The position numbers were made by a program, and so were the translations under genes. Under the pieces are notes generated by a model. The model searched no databases, was not told the origin of the DNA, and saw only the letters and a program-made list of their open reading frames with translations. Shown one piece after another: positions 1 to 7,598 of a stretch of DNA of 27,796 nt. The stretch comes from JBOGVA01 sp050692195 (GTDB lineage: Bacteria > Actinomycetota > UBA4738): the NCBI GenBank assembly GCA_050692195.1, contig JBOGVA010000003.1, positions 1 through 27,796 on the forward strand. Direction: 5' to 3'. Every line of letters begins with the position of its first letter. The first letter of the stretch is position 1.

Positions 1-515
1 GGCCGCTCGGCCATCCCGAGGGAGGCGGCAGCGATCGCTTCGGCCGGCTGGGCCCTGATGATGTCCCGGACCCTCTCCCACAGCTCCGCTGAGGCGTGGG
101 CCGAGAGCAGCGGCGGTGGGTTTTCGACTAGGAACTCCTTCCCCTCTGCCTTGAGCCGGTCGGCGAGCGCCCTCCGCCGATCCTTTGCTGCTTCGTCGTC
201 GGCTCCGGCCCGCGTGTTCGCCAGGGCCAGTCCCAGGACCCGCTTCCGGTGCCGGCGCCAGAACGCGAGGGCCACGTACCCCCCCATGGAACTCCCGCAC
301 GCCACGACGCGCTCAATGCCGGCTGCCTCCGCCGCCTCTGCGGCCGCATCGGCGGCGTCGTCCATGTGCATGACCTGCCCGCGGAGAGGAGTGCCGCCGA
401 AGCCGGGAAAGTTCGGAGCGATCACCGGCAGCTCGGCTTGGAAGGCGCTCACCTGCGGTTCCCACATGGAGGCGTCGAGCGGGAAGGCGTGGAGCAGGAG
501 CAGTCCGTCCGTCAT
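1..515 (-). CDS. alpha/beta hydrolase, truncated by the window edge
   Basis: The visible 171 residues are the N-terminal part of an alpha/beta-hydrolase fold protein. A short strand with LLLLHAFPLD supplies the oxyanion-hole HxFP region near residues 5-12, and GSSMGG near residue 75 is the nucleophile elbow with the catalytic serine. The acid and histidine of the triad would lie beyond the window. The ATG start at 515 overlaps the TGA of the upstream lipid-kinase gene (ATGA, 4 bp), which fixes the start and suggests translational coupling. The fold covers esterases, lactonases and C-C hydrolases, so no substrate can be assigned. The gene is last in the minus-strand run and may have no direct role in polysaccharide synthesis. 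Confidence 0.85.
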   Translation of the reverse strand, partial: MTDGLLLLHAFPLDASMWEPQVSAFQAELPVIAPNFPGFGGTPLRGQVMHMDDAADAAAEAAEAAGIERVVACGSSMGGYVALAFWRRHRKRVLGLALANTRAGADDEAAKDRRRALADRLKAEGKEFLVENPPPLLSAHASAELWERVRDIIRAQPAEAIAAASLGMAER

Positions 516-1420
516 GGCCGTGAAAGGCTATCTCGGTCGGGCACCACGACCGAAAGCGCCCCCGCCACGACCGTGAACGTCGCCGGGATCGGCCCCACCA
601 GCTCGCCGTCGGCGAACACCTGGAAGGGCCGCTCCGCGGAGACCTCGATCTGCTGACCGCGAAACATGAGCACCTTCGGATGCTCGACGTGACGGCCCTT
701 GAACACCTTGGGGAACGTGCGAACGAAGTCCCATTTCGGGATCTCACCGATGACGCACACGTCCAGCGCCCCGTCGTCCAAGGTGGCCTCGGGGCAGACC
801 AGCATGCCGCCTCCGTAGGACGATGCGTTGGCCACCGCGATCAACATCCCCGGAAGCGTGTGCTCCTTGCCGTCGACGCATACGCTGAACCGGCCGGCCC
901 TGAAACGAGCCAGGGTGACGAACGTGGAGAAGACGTATTTCAAGGTGCCCTGGATGAACCGAACCCGGTTGGCGTGGGCGTTGACCTCCGAGTCGAATCC
1001 CACGCCGGCCACGTTGACGTAGTACCGCTCCCGCTGGGAAGTCTTGGCCAGCGCCACGTCGATCTTCGCGATGGTGGGCGACGCGAGCAGGCGGGCAGCC
1101 GCCAGGGGGTCCTTCCGGTTCAGCCCGATGTGCCGCGCGAAGTCGTTCCCAGCGCCGGCCGGGATGACGGCCAGCGCGCTCTGCGTCCCCACGAGCGCGT
1201 TCGCGCAGGCGCCGACGTGCCCGTCGCCTCCCAGGGCGGCCACGATCTCGGCCCCCTCCTCGGCGGCCTGCCGCGACAATCGCTCGGGATCGGAGGGATC
1301 CTGGCTGACGTGCATCCGATGCTCCAGGCCCAAGGAATGGAGCAGTGCATCCACCCGAGGGATCAGCCTGGCTCCCTTCCCCCTTCCCGACTCCGGGTTG
1401 GCGACGACGGCGATCCCCAT
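512..1420 (-). CDS. diacylglycerol/sphingosine-kinase family lipid kinase (YegS/DagK-like)
   Basis: This 302-residue protein has the family nucleotide-binding signature GGDG at residues 64-67 and the second motif PAGAGNDFA at 87-95. A later NVAGVGFDSEVN segment matches the C-terminal beta-sandwich domain. The length is normal for bacterial DgkB/YegS-type kinases, which phosphorylate diacylglycerol or related lipids at the inner membrane face. The ATG at 1420 shares its A with the TGA of the upstream glycosyltransferase (TGATG), so expression is probably coupled. Recycling of lipid or polyprenol intermediates released during glycan assembly is a plausible job but is inference. The substrate lipid cannot be read from sequence. 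Confidence 0.93.
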   Translation of the reverse strand: MGIAVVANPESGRGKGARLIPRVDALLHSLGLEHRMHVSQDPSDPERLSRQAAEEGAEIVAALGGDGHVGACANALVGTQSALAVIPAGAGNDFARHIGLNRKDPLAAARLLASPTIAKIDVALAKTSQRERYYVNVAGVGFDSEVNAHANRVRFIQGTLKYVFSTFVTLARFRAGRFSVCVDGKEHTLPGMLIAVANASSYGGGMLVCPEATLDDGALDVCVIGEIPKWDFVRTFPKVFKGRHVEHPKVLMFRGQQIEVSAERPFQVFADGELVGPIPATFTVVAGALSVVVPDRDSLSRP

Positions 1421-2613
1421 CAGCGCTCGGCCACATCCCGGCGCCTCTCTCGGAAAGCGCTCAGTCTCTCCCGCACTCTCTGGACCGCTTCGTCTCTTCG
1501 CCCGAAGTAGGCCCGGGCTTCGGCTTGTGCCCCAGCGCCCAGGCGTCTCGCCCGATCCGGGTCAAGCAGGAGCGTTCGGAGCGCATCGGCCAGCGCTCCG
1601 GGGTCGTTGGGAGGTACCAGGATGCCGGTGCGATCCGGGTGAACGGTGTCTCGGATCCCCCCGACGTCGGTACCGATCAGCGCGCAGCCGCCGAGCCCGG
1701 CCTCCACCAACACCATTGGGAAGCCCTCATTTATGCGGGACTGCAGAACAAAGGCCAAGGATCCGCCCAGGAAGCCCGGCATCAGGTGAGGGGCCAGCCA
1801 CCCCCGGAATCGCACCCGATCGGCGATCTCCAGCGAGGTGGCCAGCCCCTCCAGGTCGGAACGCAGAGGGCCATCACCCGCCACATCCAACGTCACGTCC
1901 GGGAACTCGTCCACGATCTGCGCGAATGCCATGAGCACGACATCGAATCCCTTCTCCGGGACGAAGCGTCCGGCAGCAGTGACTCGGGGCGGACTCTGGT
2001 GGTGGACGGGGGGGATTTCCGTTCCGAACCCTCGGGGCGGATGGGGGAGCTCCTGGATGCGCTCCTCCGGCACACCGGCCTGTAGCGCCAGCTCATGGGT
2101 GAACGGACCGATGGGGAGGACCAGGTCGGCTCGTCGCAGGGCGAAGCGCTCGAGCGCTCGGAGGATCCGGGACTCCACACGCTTTCCGTAGAGGAGGCGA
2201 GCGCGGGATGAGAAGTCGCTGATGATCCGGACTACTAATACGGAGGATCTACGCCGCAGGAACCGGGCCGCGGCTGCCCCCGTTCCCATGATGGGATCGT
2301 AGGCAACCAGGATTCCTGCTCGAGGCCGCAACAGTGACTGAACGAACTGCGTGGTCCACACGACTACCGGCAGGAGGACGCGTGGGAACGCCCGGAGGGG
2401 GAGCGTGGGCCCGCGGAGCGAGCCCCGCTTGCTCGGGTACGCTCTATTGCTGCGTAGAAGCCCCCATCGCTCTATCTCCCATCCTTCCTCGAAGACCCAG
2501 CGGAAGTCCCGCGACAGCCTGTACCGCGCCCGGCCTTCCCCGCCGTCGACATCCAGGAGAGAGTCGAGCAGTTCGAGGTAGATGAGCTTTCTGGGTAGCT
2601 GTCTCGCCCGCAT
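1420..2613 (-). CDS. GT4-type glycosyltransferase, paralogue 1 of a tandem pair
   Basis: A protein of 397 residues with a GT-B layout. The C-terminal half carries AAGRFVPEKGFD, VAGDGPLR and the donor-site E-x7-E motif in NEGFPMVLVEAG, followed by GTDVGGIRD, typical of retaining GT4 enzymes that use nucleotide-sugar donors in the cytoplasm. The N-terminal half is unusual and begins MRARQLPRKL. The ATG at 2613 is preferred over an in-frame codon 36 bases upstream because GGGGAGG lies 5 bases before it and because the neighbouring paralogue starts with the same residues. The neighbour at 2689-3873 is closely similar along the full length. Sugar and acceptor are unknown. Confidence 0.9.
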   Translation of the reverse strand: MRARQLPRKLIYLELLDSLLDVDGGEGRARYRLSRDFRWVFEEGWEIERWGLLRSNRAYPSKRGSLRGPTLPLRAFPRVLLPVVVWTTQFVQSLLRPRAGILVAYDPIMGTGAAAARFLRRRSSVLVVRIISDFSSRARLLYGKRVESRILRALERFALRRADLVLPIGPFTHELALQAGVPEERIQELPHPPRGFGTEIPPVHHQSPPRVTAAGRFVPEKGFDVVLMAFAQIVDEFPDVTLDVAGDGPLRSDLEGLATSLEIADRVRFRGWLAPHLMPGFLGGSLAFVLQSRINEGFPMVLVEAGLGGCALIGTDVGGIRDTVHPDRTGILVPPNDPGALADALRTLLLDPDRARRLGAGAQAEARAYFGRRDEAVQRVRERLSAFRERRRDVAER

Positions 2614-2688
2614 CCCGGCCTCCCCTGGTGACCTGCGCCCGCAATGCACATCGTAATTGGCGACCGACTAGTTACCGGCTGCGAACCG

Positions 2689-3873
2689 CTACCTACCAGC
2701 GGTCCGAAGTTCGTTGATCCGCTCCCGCACCCGCTGGACCGCTTCATCTCTCCGCCCCAGGTGGGCCAATGCTTCCGCCCGTGCTCCCTCACCCAGGCGT
2801 ATCGCCTGTTCGGGGTGGCGCAGCAGTGTCCGGAGCGCTTCGGCCAGTGCTCCTGGATCGTTCGGAGGTACGAGAATGCCCGTGCGATCCGGATGAATGA
2901 TGTCCCCGATCCCCCCGACGTCCGTACCGATCAGCGCACACCCCGCCAGGCCCGCTTCCAGCAACACCGTCGGGAGGCCCTCATTGAGTGGGGACGGCAG
3001 AGCTGAGATCAGGGCGCCACTGAAGAAGCCGCGCATCGCCTGAGGGCTCAGCCATCCGCGGAACTGCACACGATCCGCGATGCCGAGTGTGGTAGTGAGC
3101 CTCTGCAAATTGGGACGTTCCGGTCCGTCGCCGGCTACATCCAGGACGACGTCGGGGAACTCCCCCGCCACCTCGGCGAAAGCCATCAAGAGGAGGTCGA
3201 AGCCCTTGTCCATAACGAGGCGTCCGGCGGCCGCCACACGGACCGGACCCTTGAGCTCGGCGGGGAGAACGTCCATTCCCTGCCAGCGGGTGGGACGGGG
3301 CAACTCGAGAATCCGATCCTCGGGCGTGCCGAATTGCCTCACGATCTCGTTGGTGAATGGCCCCATCGTCAGGACCAGGTCAGCCCGGGTGAGCACGAAA
3401 CGCTCGAGCGCCTGAACGATCCGGGGCTCCAGGCGCCTGCCGCCGAGGATGCGAGCCCGCGATGACCAGAAGTCGGTGGTGATCCGCACCACCAGCACCG
3501 GGGAACTTCGCCGCAGGAAGCGAGCCGCAGCTGCCCCCATCCCCATGACGGGCATATAGGCAACCAGGATTCCGGCCCGGGGACGCAACAATGACTGAAC
3601 GAAGTGAGTGGCCCACACCACGACCGGCAGGAGTACACGGGGAAAGGGCCGAAGCGGGAATGTGAGCCCGCGAAGCGAGCTCATCCGCCTCTGGGACGGC
3701 TCCGGCTTGCTTCGCCGCAGGCCCCACCGCTCGATCTCCCACCCGTCCTGGTGCACCCAAGGAAAGTCGCGGCTCAAGTAAGAGCGGGCACGGCTCTCTC
3801 CACCGTCCAGGTCCATGAGAGAGTCGATCAACTCCAGATAGACGAGCTTCCTGGGCAATTCTTTCGCGCGCAT
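2689..3873 (-). CDS. GT4-type glycosyltransferase, paralogue 2 of a tandem pair
   Basis: A 394-residue GT4-like enzyme, clearly homologous end to end with the gene at 1420-2613. Both share starts of the MRA..LPRKL type, RVLLPVVVW, SLLRPRAGILVAY, VPPNDPGAL and GRRDEAVQRVRER. The donor-site E-x7-E is in NEGLPTVLLEAG. The start at 3873 is chosen from this homology; a longer in-frame extension to 4035 is Pro/Arg-rich and merely overlaps the upstream gene. The ATG lies one base after the upstream TAG, so translation is probably coupled. The two paralogues differ most around residues 50-65 and 180-210, which could reflect different acceptors or donors. Function beyond glycosyl transfer is inference. 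Confidence 0.9.
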   Translation of the reverse strand: MRAKELPRKLVYLELIDSLMDLDGGESRARSYLSRDFPWVHQDGWEIERWGLRRSKPEPSQRRMSSLRGLTFPLRPFPRVLLPVVVWATHFVQSLLRPRAGILVAYMPVMGMGAAAARFLRRSSPVLVVRITTDFWSSRARILGGRRLEPRIVQALERFVLTRADLVLTMGPFTNEIVRQFGTPEDRILELPRPTRWQGMDVLPAELKGPVRVAAAGRLVMDKGFDLLLMAFAEVAGEFPDVVLDVAGDGPERPNLQRLTTTLGIADRVQFRGWLSPQAMRGFFSGALISALPSPLNEGLPTVLLEAGLAGCALIGTDVGGIGDIIHPDRTGILVPPNDPGALAEALRTLLRHPEQAIRLGEGARAEALAHLGRRDEAVQRVRERINELRTAGR

Positions 3874-3874
3874 C

Positions 3875-4633
3875 CTAGGTGGAAGGGGAGGGTGAGGGCG
3901 AAGGCTCGGGAGAGGGGGAGGCGTCGGTCGGCGACGGAGTGGGAGCCGGTGGCGGGATGACGGTGGTGGAGATGCCCAGCCGATTGGCCACGCGAACGAG
4001 CTTGCCGTAGCCCCTGTCGAACAGGGCGCCCGCATGGCTCGTGAGCTCCTGCGCCTCGTTGAGGATGCCCTGGCGTTCGTCGCCCGATAGGTCGGCCGCC
4101 GTCCGCATCAGGGCGCCGATCCGCTCGTAGAGGCGGAACGCCTGGACCATCAGGAACTGCGCATCGCTCAGCGTGGCCCGGACGCCGGCGAACTCAGCGG
4201 GGATGAGGTCGTCCGTGGGGATTGTCTCTATCCCCTCGGCGGAGGACCTCGCCGCCGCGGCCACGTCCCTCCCCTTGCTCCTGGCCTCGCGTGCGGGGAT
4301 GTCCGCCCCGATCCGGGGGAGATCCTGAGAGACGGAGGGGAAGATCACCACCAGGTCGGGCGGAACCGGCAGGATCTCGGCGGGGAATTCAGCTTGCACC
4401 CGGTTGAAGAAACGCTGGACGGCGGCAGTCTCGCGTTCGGTCCTGGCGCGGTCGCGGCGGCCCTCCACGGCCGTCAGGACGGCCCACAGGATGCCGGCCA
4501 GGACGACCAGGCCAACTGCCGCCAGCACGGAGCGTCTGCGCCAGATGGGCGGCTTTCGCACCACCAGTTGCCGCCGGGGAGGGGCAGCGACCATCCTGCG
4601 CCCGCGCGTGCGCCCCTTGCCTTTGATCGCCAT
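3875..4633 (-). CDS. single-pass membrane protein with Pro/Ser-rich C-terminus, unknown function
   Basis: I do not recognise a family for this 252-residue protein. It starts with about 33 very basic residues, then one hydrophobic segment (VLAAVGLVVLAGILWAVLTA, about residues 35-54), then an extracytoplasmic region that looks largely helical. It ends in a low-complexity tail rich in Pro, Ser and Thr (PSPTDASPSPEPSPSPSPST). The positive N-terminus predicts a type II topology with the tail outside. Such tails are common in cell-wall-spanning linkers of Gram-positive bacteria. The ATG at 4633 follows tatC by 18 bases with a GGGGAG about 10 bases upstream. Its place between tatC and two glycosyltransferases suggests an envelope role, which is inference. 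Confidence 0.82.
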   Translation of the reverse strand: MAIKGKGRTRGRRMVAAPPRRQLVVRKPPIWRRRSVLAAVGLVVLAGILWAVLTAVEGRRDRARTERETAAVQRFFNRVQAEFPAEILPVPPDLVVIFPSVSQDLPRIGADIPAREARSKGRDVAAAARSSAEGIETIPTDDLIPAEFAGVRATLSDAQFLMVQAFRLYERIGALMRTAADLSGDERQGILNEAQELTSHAGALFDRGYGKLVRVANRLGISTTVIPPPAPTPSPTDASPSPEPSPSPSPST

Positions 4634-4651
4634 GCGAGAAGGTCTCCCCAG

Positions 4652-5437
4652 CTACTTCTTGAGAATCCGTGCGATGAGGATCGAAGCCTCGTAGAAGATT
4701 ACCAGTGGGAGCATCAGGGCGGACATGGTGAAGGCGTCTCCGGTCGGAGTGACGACGGCCGCAAAGACGGCGCTCAGGATGAGGGCGTACCTGCGCCAGC
4801 GGCGAAGCTTCTCGCTGGACAGCACCCCCACGAGGGTGAGGGACACCAGGACGACGGGAAACTCGAACGCCGCCCCGAACGCCAGGACCAGCACGGTGAC
4901 GAACCCCATGTACTTGGGGAAGGAGAGCGCCACGCTGATGCCTTCCGTGTCGGCGAACCCGAGGAGGAAGTTGAGTCCCCTGGGCAGGGTCTGGAAGGCG
5001 ATCCAGCCCCCCAGGGCGAACAGGGCCAGGGAGAAGAGGACGAACGGAACCGCGTACCGTCGCTCCTTGGGCATCAGGCCAGGCGTGATGAACCGCCACA
5101 GCTGGTACAGCACCACCGGCAGGGCCACGATCAGTCCCAGGAAGGCCACCACCTTGAGCTTGATGAGGAACGGCTCCGTGGGACCCCCGACGAAGAACAG
5201 CTTGCAGGGATCCGCAGGGTTGACGGCCAGCTCCGGATGGGCCGTCATGTACGTGCAGAAGGCGTTCGTCACCAGGCGAAAGACCGACGGGTACAGGAAC
5301 CACCCGCCGATCATCCCGAGAGCCACCGCGAGCATCGACAGGAATAGCCTCTTCCTCAGCTCGTCCAGATGCTCCCAGACGGACATGATCCCTTCGGGAT
5401 CCCTGCCCTCCCGTCGCCGCCTGAGGGTTATCGCCAC
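4652..5437 (-). CDS. tatC: Sec-independent (Tat) translocase subunit TatC
   Basis: A 261-residue polytopic protein with the TatC hallmarks: EHLDELRKRL at about residues 22-31 (the signal-peptide-binding glutamate region), FVGGPTEPF and then LYQLWRFITPGL in the first periplasmic loop and second helix, ERRYAVPF, FGAAFEFPVV, and VVTPTGD near the end. TatC is the receptor that binds twin-arginine signal peptides of folded substrates. The GTG at 5437 is chosen because basic residues followed by DPEG before the first helix are usual in actinobacterial TatC. An ATG at 5386 would give a shorter E. coli-like N-terminus. It completes a tat set with the two genes upstream and lies in the same run as a Tat substrate gene. 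Confidence 0.97.
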   Translation of the reverse strand: MAITLRRRREGRDPEGIMSVWEHLDELRKRLFLSMLAVALGMIGGWFLYPSVFRLVTNAFCTYMTAHPELAVNPADPCKLFFVGGPTEPFLIKLKVVAFLGLIVALPVVLYQLWRFITPGLMPKERRYAVPFVLFSLALFALGGWIAFQTLPRGLNFLLGFADTEGISVALSFPKYMGFVTVLVLAFGAAFEFPVVLVSLTLVGVLSSEKLRRWRRYALILSAVFAAVVTPTGDAFTMSALMLPLVIFYEASILIARILKK

Positions 5438-5486
5438 CGGTTCATGCCTTTCGGCTCACGCCTTCGATGGCTCGCATACGGCGCCT

Positions 5487-5786
5487 TCACTTCTGGGCCT
5501 GGCCGTCCCCGCCCGGTGGGGGGCCGGCTGGGCCGGGCTGACCCTGCGTCTGCGGCTCCGAAGAGGCTTCTCCAGGCTTTGAGGGATCGCCGCGGCCCGG
5601 GGAAGGTTTGCTCTCCGCATCCCGCAGCTCCGCTCTCAGCTCCTGTCGCACCTCGTTGGTTGCACGCCTGAACTCGCGGAGCGACTTGCCTATGGTGCGA
5701 CCGAACTCCGGAAGCTTCTTCGGTCCGAAGACAAGCAGGGCGATCGCCAAGATGAGCATCAGCTCCATTGGTTGGATGTTGAACAC
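5487..5786 (-). CDS. TatA/TatB-family translocase subunit, second copy
   Basis: A 99-residue protein with one N-terminal membrane helix (ELMLILAIALLVFGPKKLPE), the FGP..LP hinge, an amphipathic helix (FGRTIGKSLREFRRATNEVR) and a Pro/Gly/Gln-rich soluble tail. Glu at position 8 and the longer tail are TatB-like, while FGPKKLPEFGRTIGKS is closer to TatA, so I leave the symbol open. TatB works with TatC in signal-peptide recognition; TatA oligomers form the transport site. The GTG at 5786 has AGGAGG about 4 bases upstream. It sits between tatA and tatC, which supports division of labour between the two copies. Confidence 0.92.
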   Translation of the reverse strand: MFNIQPMELMLILAIALLVFGPKKLPEFGRTIGKSLREFRRATNEVRQELRAELRDAESKPSPGRGDPSKPGEASSEPQTQGQPGPAGPPPGGDGQAQK

Positions 5787-5856
5787 ATGACCTCCTGACG
5801 GAGTGGCAGGCTACGACGGGGCAAGTCTGGCCCCCCTGCCATTCCCTTCCCAGAAC

Positions 5857-5876
5857 GGTTCCTCCGGAGAGGATCC
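5857..5876 (-). other. hairpin with a UCCG loop between the two tatA-like genes
   Basis: An inverted repeat GGATCCTC / GAGGAACC (minus strand) forms a stem of 8 positions with one mismatch around the loop TCCG, which is closed by a C-G pair. In RNA this is a UNCG-type tetraloop, a very stable form. It lies in the 96-base gap between tatA and the next tat gene. No T-run follows, so it is more likely an mRNA stability or processing element than a terminator. Confidence 0.4.
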
Positions 5877-5882
5877 CGACGC

Positions 5883-6077
5883 CTATGCCTCGGGTTTGAC
5901 TTCCTTCTCCGCGGTGCCGACCGGTTCAGCGTCCTCTTGGTCGGCCTCACGGATGCCCTTCTTGAACTCGCGGCTCGACTTGCCGAGCGAGCGCGCGAGG
6001 TCGGGGAGCTTCTTGGCGCCGAACAGCAACAAGACGATCCCCAGGATGATCAGCAGTTCAGTTGGGTGCAGGCCCAC
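5883..6077 (-). CDS. tatA: twin-arginine translocase subunit TatA
   Basis: A 64-residue protein of usual TatA size: a membrane helix (ELLIILGIVLLLFGAKKLPD) with the FG..KLP hinge, then the amphipathic helix ARSLGKSSREFKKGIREA, then a short acidic tail. TatA assembles on substrate-loaded TatBC to let folded proteins cross the cytoplasmic membrane. The GTG at 6077 is supported by a near-perfect AAGGAGGTGA ribosome site ending 4 bases before it. The TGA of the upstream kinase gene is inside that site, which ties expression of the two genes together. Confidence 0.96.
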   Translation of the reverse strand: MGLHPTELLIILGIVLLLFGAKKLPDLARSLGKSSREFKKGIREADQEDAEPVGTAEKEVKPEA

Positions 6078-6081
6078 GACG

Positions 6082-6092
6082 TCACCTCCTTT
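6082..6092 (-). promoter_or_regulatory. strong ribosome binding site of tatA, containing the upstream stop codon
   Basis: On the minus strand the 11 bases read AAAGGAGGTGA, almost the full complement of the 16S rRNA tail, 4 bases before the GTG of tatA. The last three bases are the stop codon of the HprK-like gene, so a ribosome ending there is already placed for tatA. Confidence 0.85.
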
Positions 6093-6980
6093 CTCTGGTT
6101 CTTCTGCGGACCAGGTCCAGCACCATTGTGACAGCGCCGTCCAGGTCTCCCATGCTCAACTTGTAGCATTGCGCGTTCTTCACAACTCCTGCCAGCAAGT
6201 CCAGGCCTTCGGCGCCGAAGCTGCTCAAGTTGAAACTGTTCGTAGCCAATTCCATCAGCGCCTCCGGCCGGCCCAGCGATTCCAGGACAGTGGGTGAACC
6301 ACGCGCATATCTCGGGACGATCACATAGCCTACAGGACAGGGCCGGCCGATGGCCCGGGGCCGGAGATCCTGCGGCCTGACGTGATACTTGAGCCGAGAG
6401 CGCCAGGCGAACTCGGGGGGCAGGCTCTCCTGTAGCTCCGGGATCGCCTCCATCGAAGGCGGGCGCAAGCCGAGCGTCTTCGGATATGGATGCAGCGTGC
6501 CACCTTGACCGATGAGCGCGGCCTCATCGGTCAGGTAGCGCAGTCCTGCCCGGATCAGTCCGGCCACGAGCGTGGTCTTGCCCGAGTCCATCGGCGCGGG
6601 GAACACCAGGCCTCGTCCTCGCCAGGATGCAGCGGCCGCGTGGACCACGAGGTATTCGCTCGTTCGCCGGATGGCCTCCTGGTTGACCTCGTACAGCACC
6701 TGATCGACGACGCCGGCCGGAGTGACGGTGGTGGCGGACTCCCGGCCGTCCAGATAGGCCACGGCCTTCCCCGGCTCTGGCTGGCGAAGGGATACGTGGG
6801 AAGTTCGTTCGCTCCCTCGATCCTGAACGGAGACAACAGGCTGTCGACCAGGGCGCCGAGACGGGCCACGTCGGTTTGCACCCGGAAGCTGTATCCGAGC
6901 GCGCGGTAGCTACGGTCGAACGTCCAATCGGAGGGCTCCTTCCGGTCCCGCCTTGGTGCCGTCTTCGCGGCTTGAATCAT
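6082..6980 (-). pseudogene. HprK-like serine kinase homologue, interrupted by an apparent -1 frameshift
   Basis: The C-terminal part (from about 6790 down to 6082) has a P-loop in APMDSGKTTL preceded by LVVHAAAASW, followed by YLTDEAALI. This is the layout of HPr kinase/phosphorylase-related ATPases found in peptide and polysaccharide clusters. The N-terminal part (6980 to about 6792, beginning MIQAAKTAPRR and running through YRALGYSFRVQT to ANELPTY) is in another frame. One inserted base near 6790-6797 joins ANELPTY to SLRQPEPGKAVAYLDG and gives a protein of about 300 residues. I therefore read one gene broken either by mutation or by a sequence error. The ATG at 6980 has GGAGG 5 bases upstream. 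It lies between a Cys-rich Tat substrate gene and tatA. The true substrate is unknown; HPr itself is not implied. Confidence 0.8.
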
Positions 6981-7081
6981 GCGGTCCTCCACCGGACCAG
7001 GCTCTGATCGAGCCGAGGGAGCGGTTCACGCGCGCGGGAAAGCCTTGGGTCACGCGCCTCAAGCTGGTGCGATCTCCCGGC

Positions 7082-7099
7082 CCTTCCCTGCTGGGAAGG
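7082..7099 (-). terminator. hairpin after the Cys-rich Tat gene, possible terminator or processing site
   Basis: CCTTCCC and GGGAAGG form a perfect 7-bp stem with a 4-base loop, about 70 bases past the stop codon of the gene at 7170-7532. No T-tract follows on either strand, so rho-independent termination is doubtful. The surrounding gap 6981-7169 holds no convincing gene. Confidence 0.35.
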
Positions 7100-7169
7100 C
7101 TCCCCACTCCAGCCCGGGTCGAACGAACGCCCTAGCGGAGCGGTTGGTCGGGCACGCTCTCCGCGACGC

Positions 7170-7532
7170 TTACGGAGGCGGGGGGATGAAGCAGTCGTCG
7201 CCGGTGCACTCGCAGATCTGGCCCGTCACGCACACGCACTCCGTGCCCGTGTCGTACTTCACCACGAAGTTCCCGGGCGGCAGCGCGCAGAACAGCTCGC
7301 ACTCGAGTTCCGAGAACGTGTCGAGGGCGCATACCTGGCGGAACTGGTTCGGCTCGTTGCACTGGCAGCAGGCATGACACGCGGGGGTCTGCGCGTAGGC
7401 GGGCTTGGCGATGCTCTGGACGGTTGGGGTGGCCCACAGGAGGCCTCCACCGACGATCGCTCCTCTTCGGAGGAGATCACGCCGGGTCATCCCGGGGGAA
7501 CCTCGGAGTTCCCCGTCCTCCCGCTCGGGCAT
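7170..7532 (-). CDS. small cysteine-rich protein with twin-arginine signal peptide (1)
   Basis: A 120-residue protein. Residues 15-47 are a Tat signal: MTRRDLLRRGA, a modestly hydrophobic stretch (IVGGGLLWATPTVQSIAKP) and a likely signal-peptidase site AYA before Gln48. The exported part is about 73 residues with 12 cysteines, starting with the dense ACHACCQC, then scattered pairs (CVC, CEC), and ending in four prolines. The start at 7532 is chosen because AGGAG lies about 6 bases upstream; an ATG at 7490 lacks a good site. I know no family for the mature part. It resembles the plus-strand protein at 27330 in signal sequence and cysteine richness. Tat export implies folding, metal or cofactor loading, or modification before export. 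Confidence 0.86.
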   Translation of the reverse strand: MPEREDGELRGSPGMTRRDLLRRGAIVGGGLLWATPTVQSIAKPAYAQTPACHACCQCNEPNQFRQVCALDTFSELECELFCALPPGNFVVKYDTGTECVCVTGQICECTGDDCFIPPPP

Positions 7533-7598
7533 GTGACTCTCCTAGTCCTGCTGTTGCGAACGATACGAACAACGATCAAGCAAAGACCTCAACCAAAC

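Noticed and set aside
680..1510. A 276-residue plus-strand frame over the lipid-kinase gene
   Set aside because: It lacks any motif; the minus strand has GGDG and AGAGNDFA.
4389..5303. A 304-residue minus-strand frame across tatC
   Set aside because: It is out of frame with TatC, has shadow-like composition and no motif.
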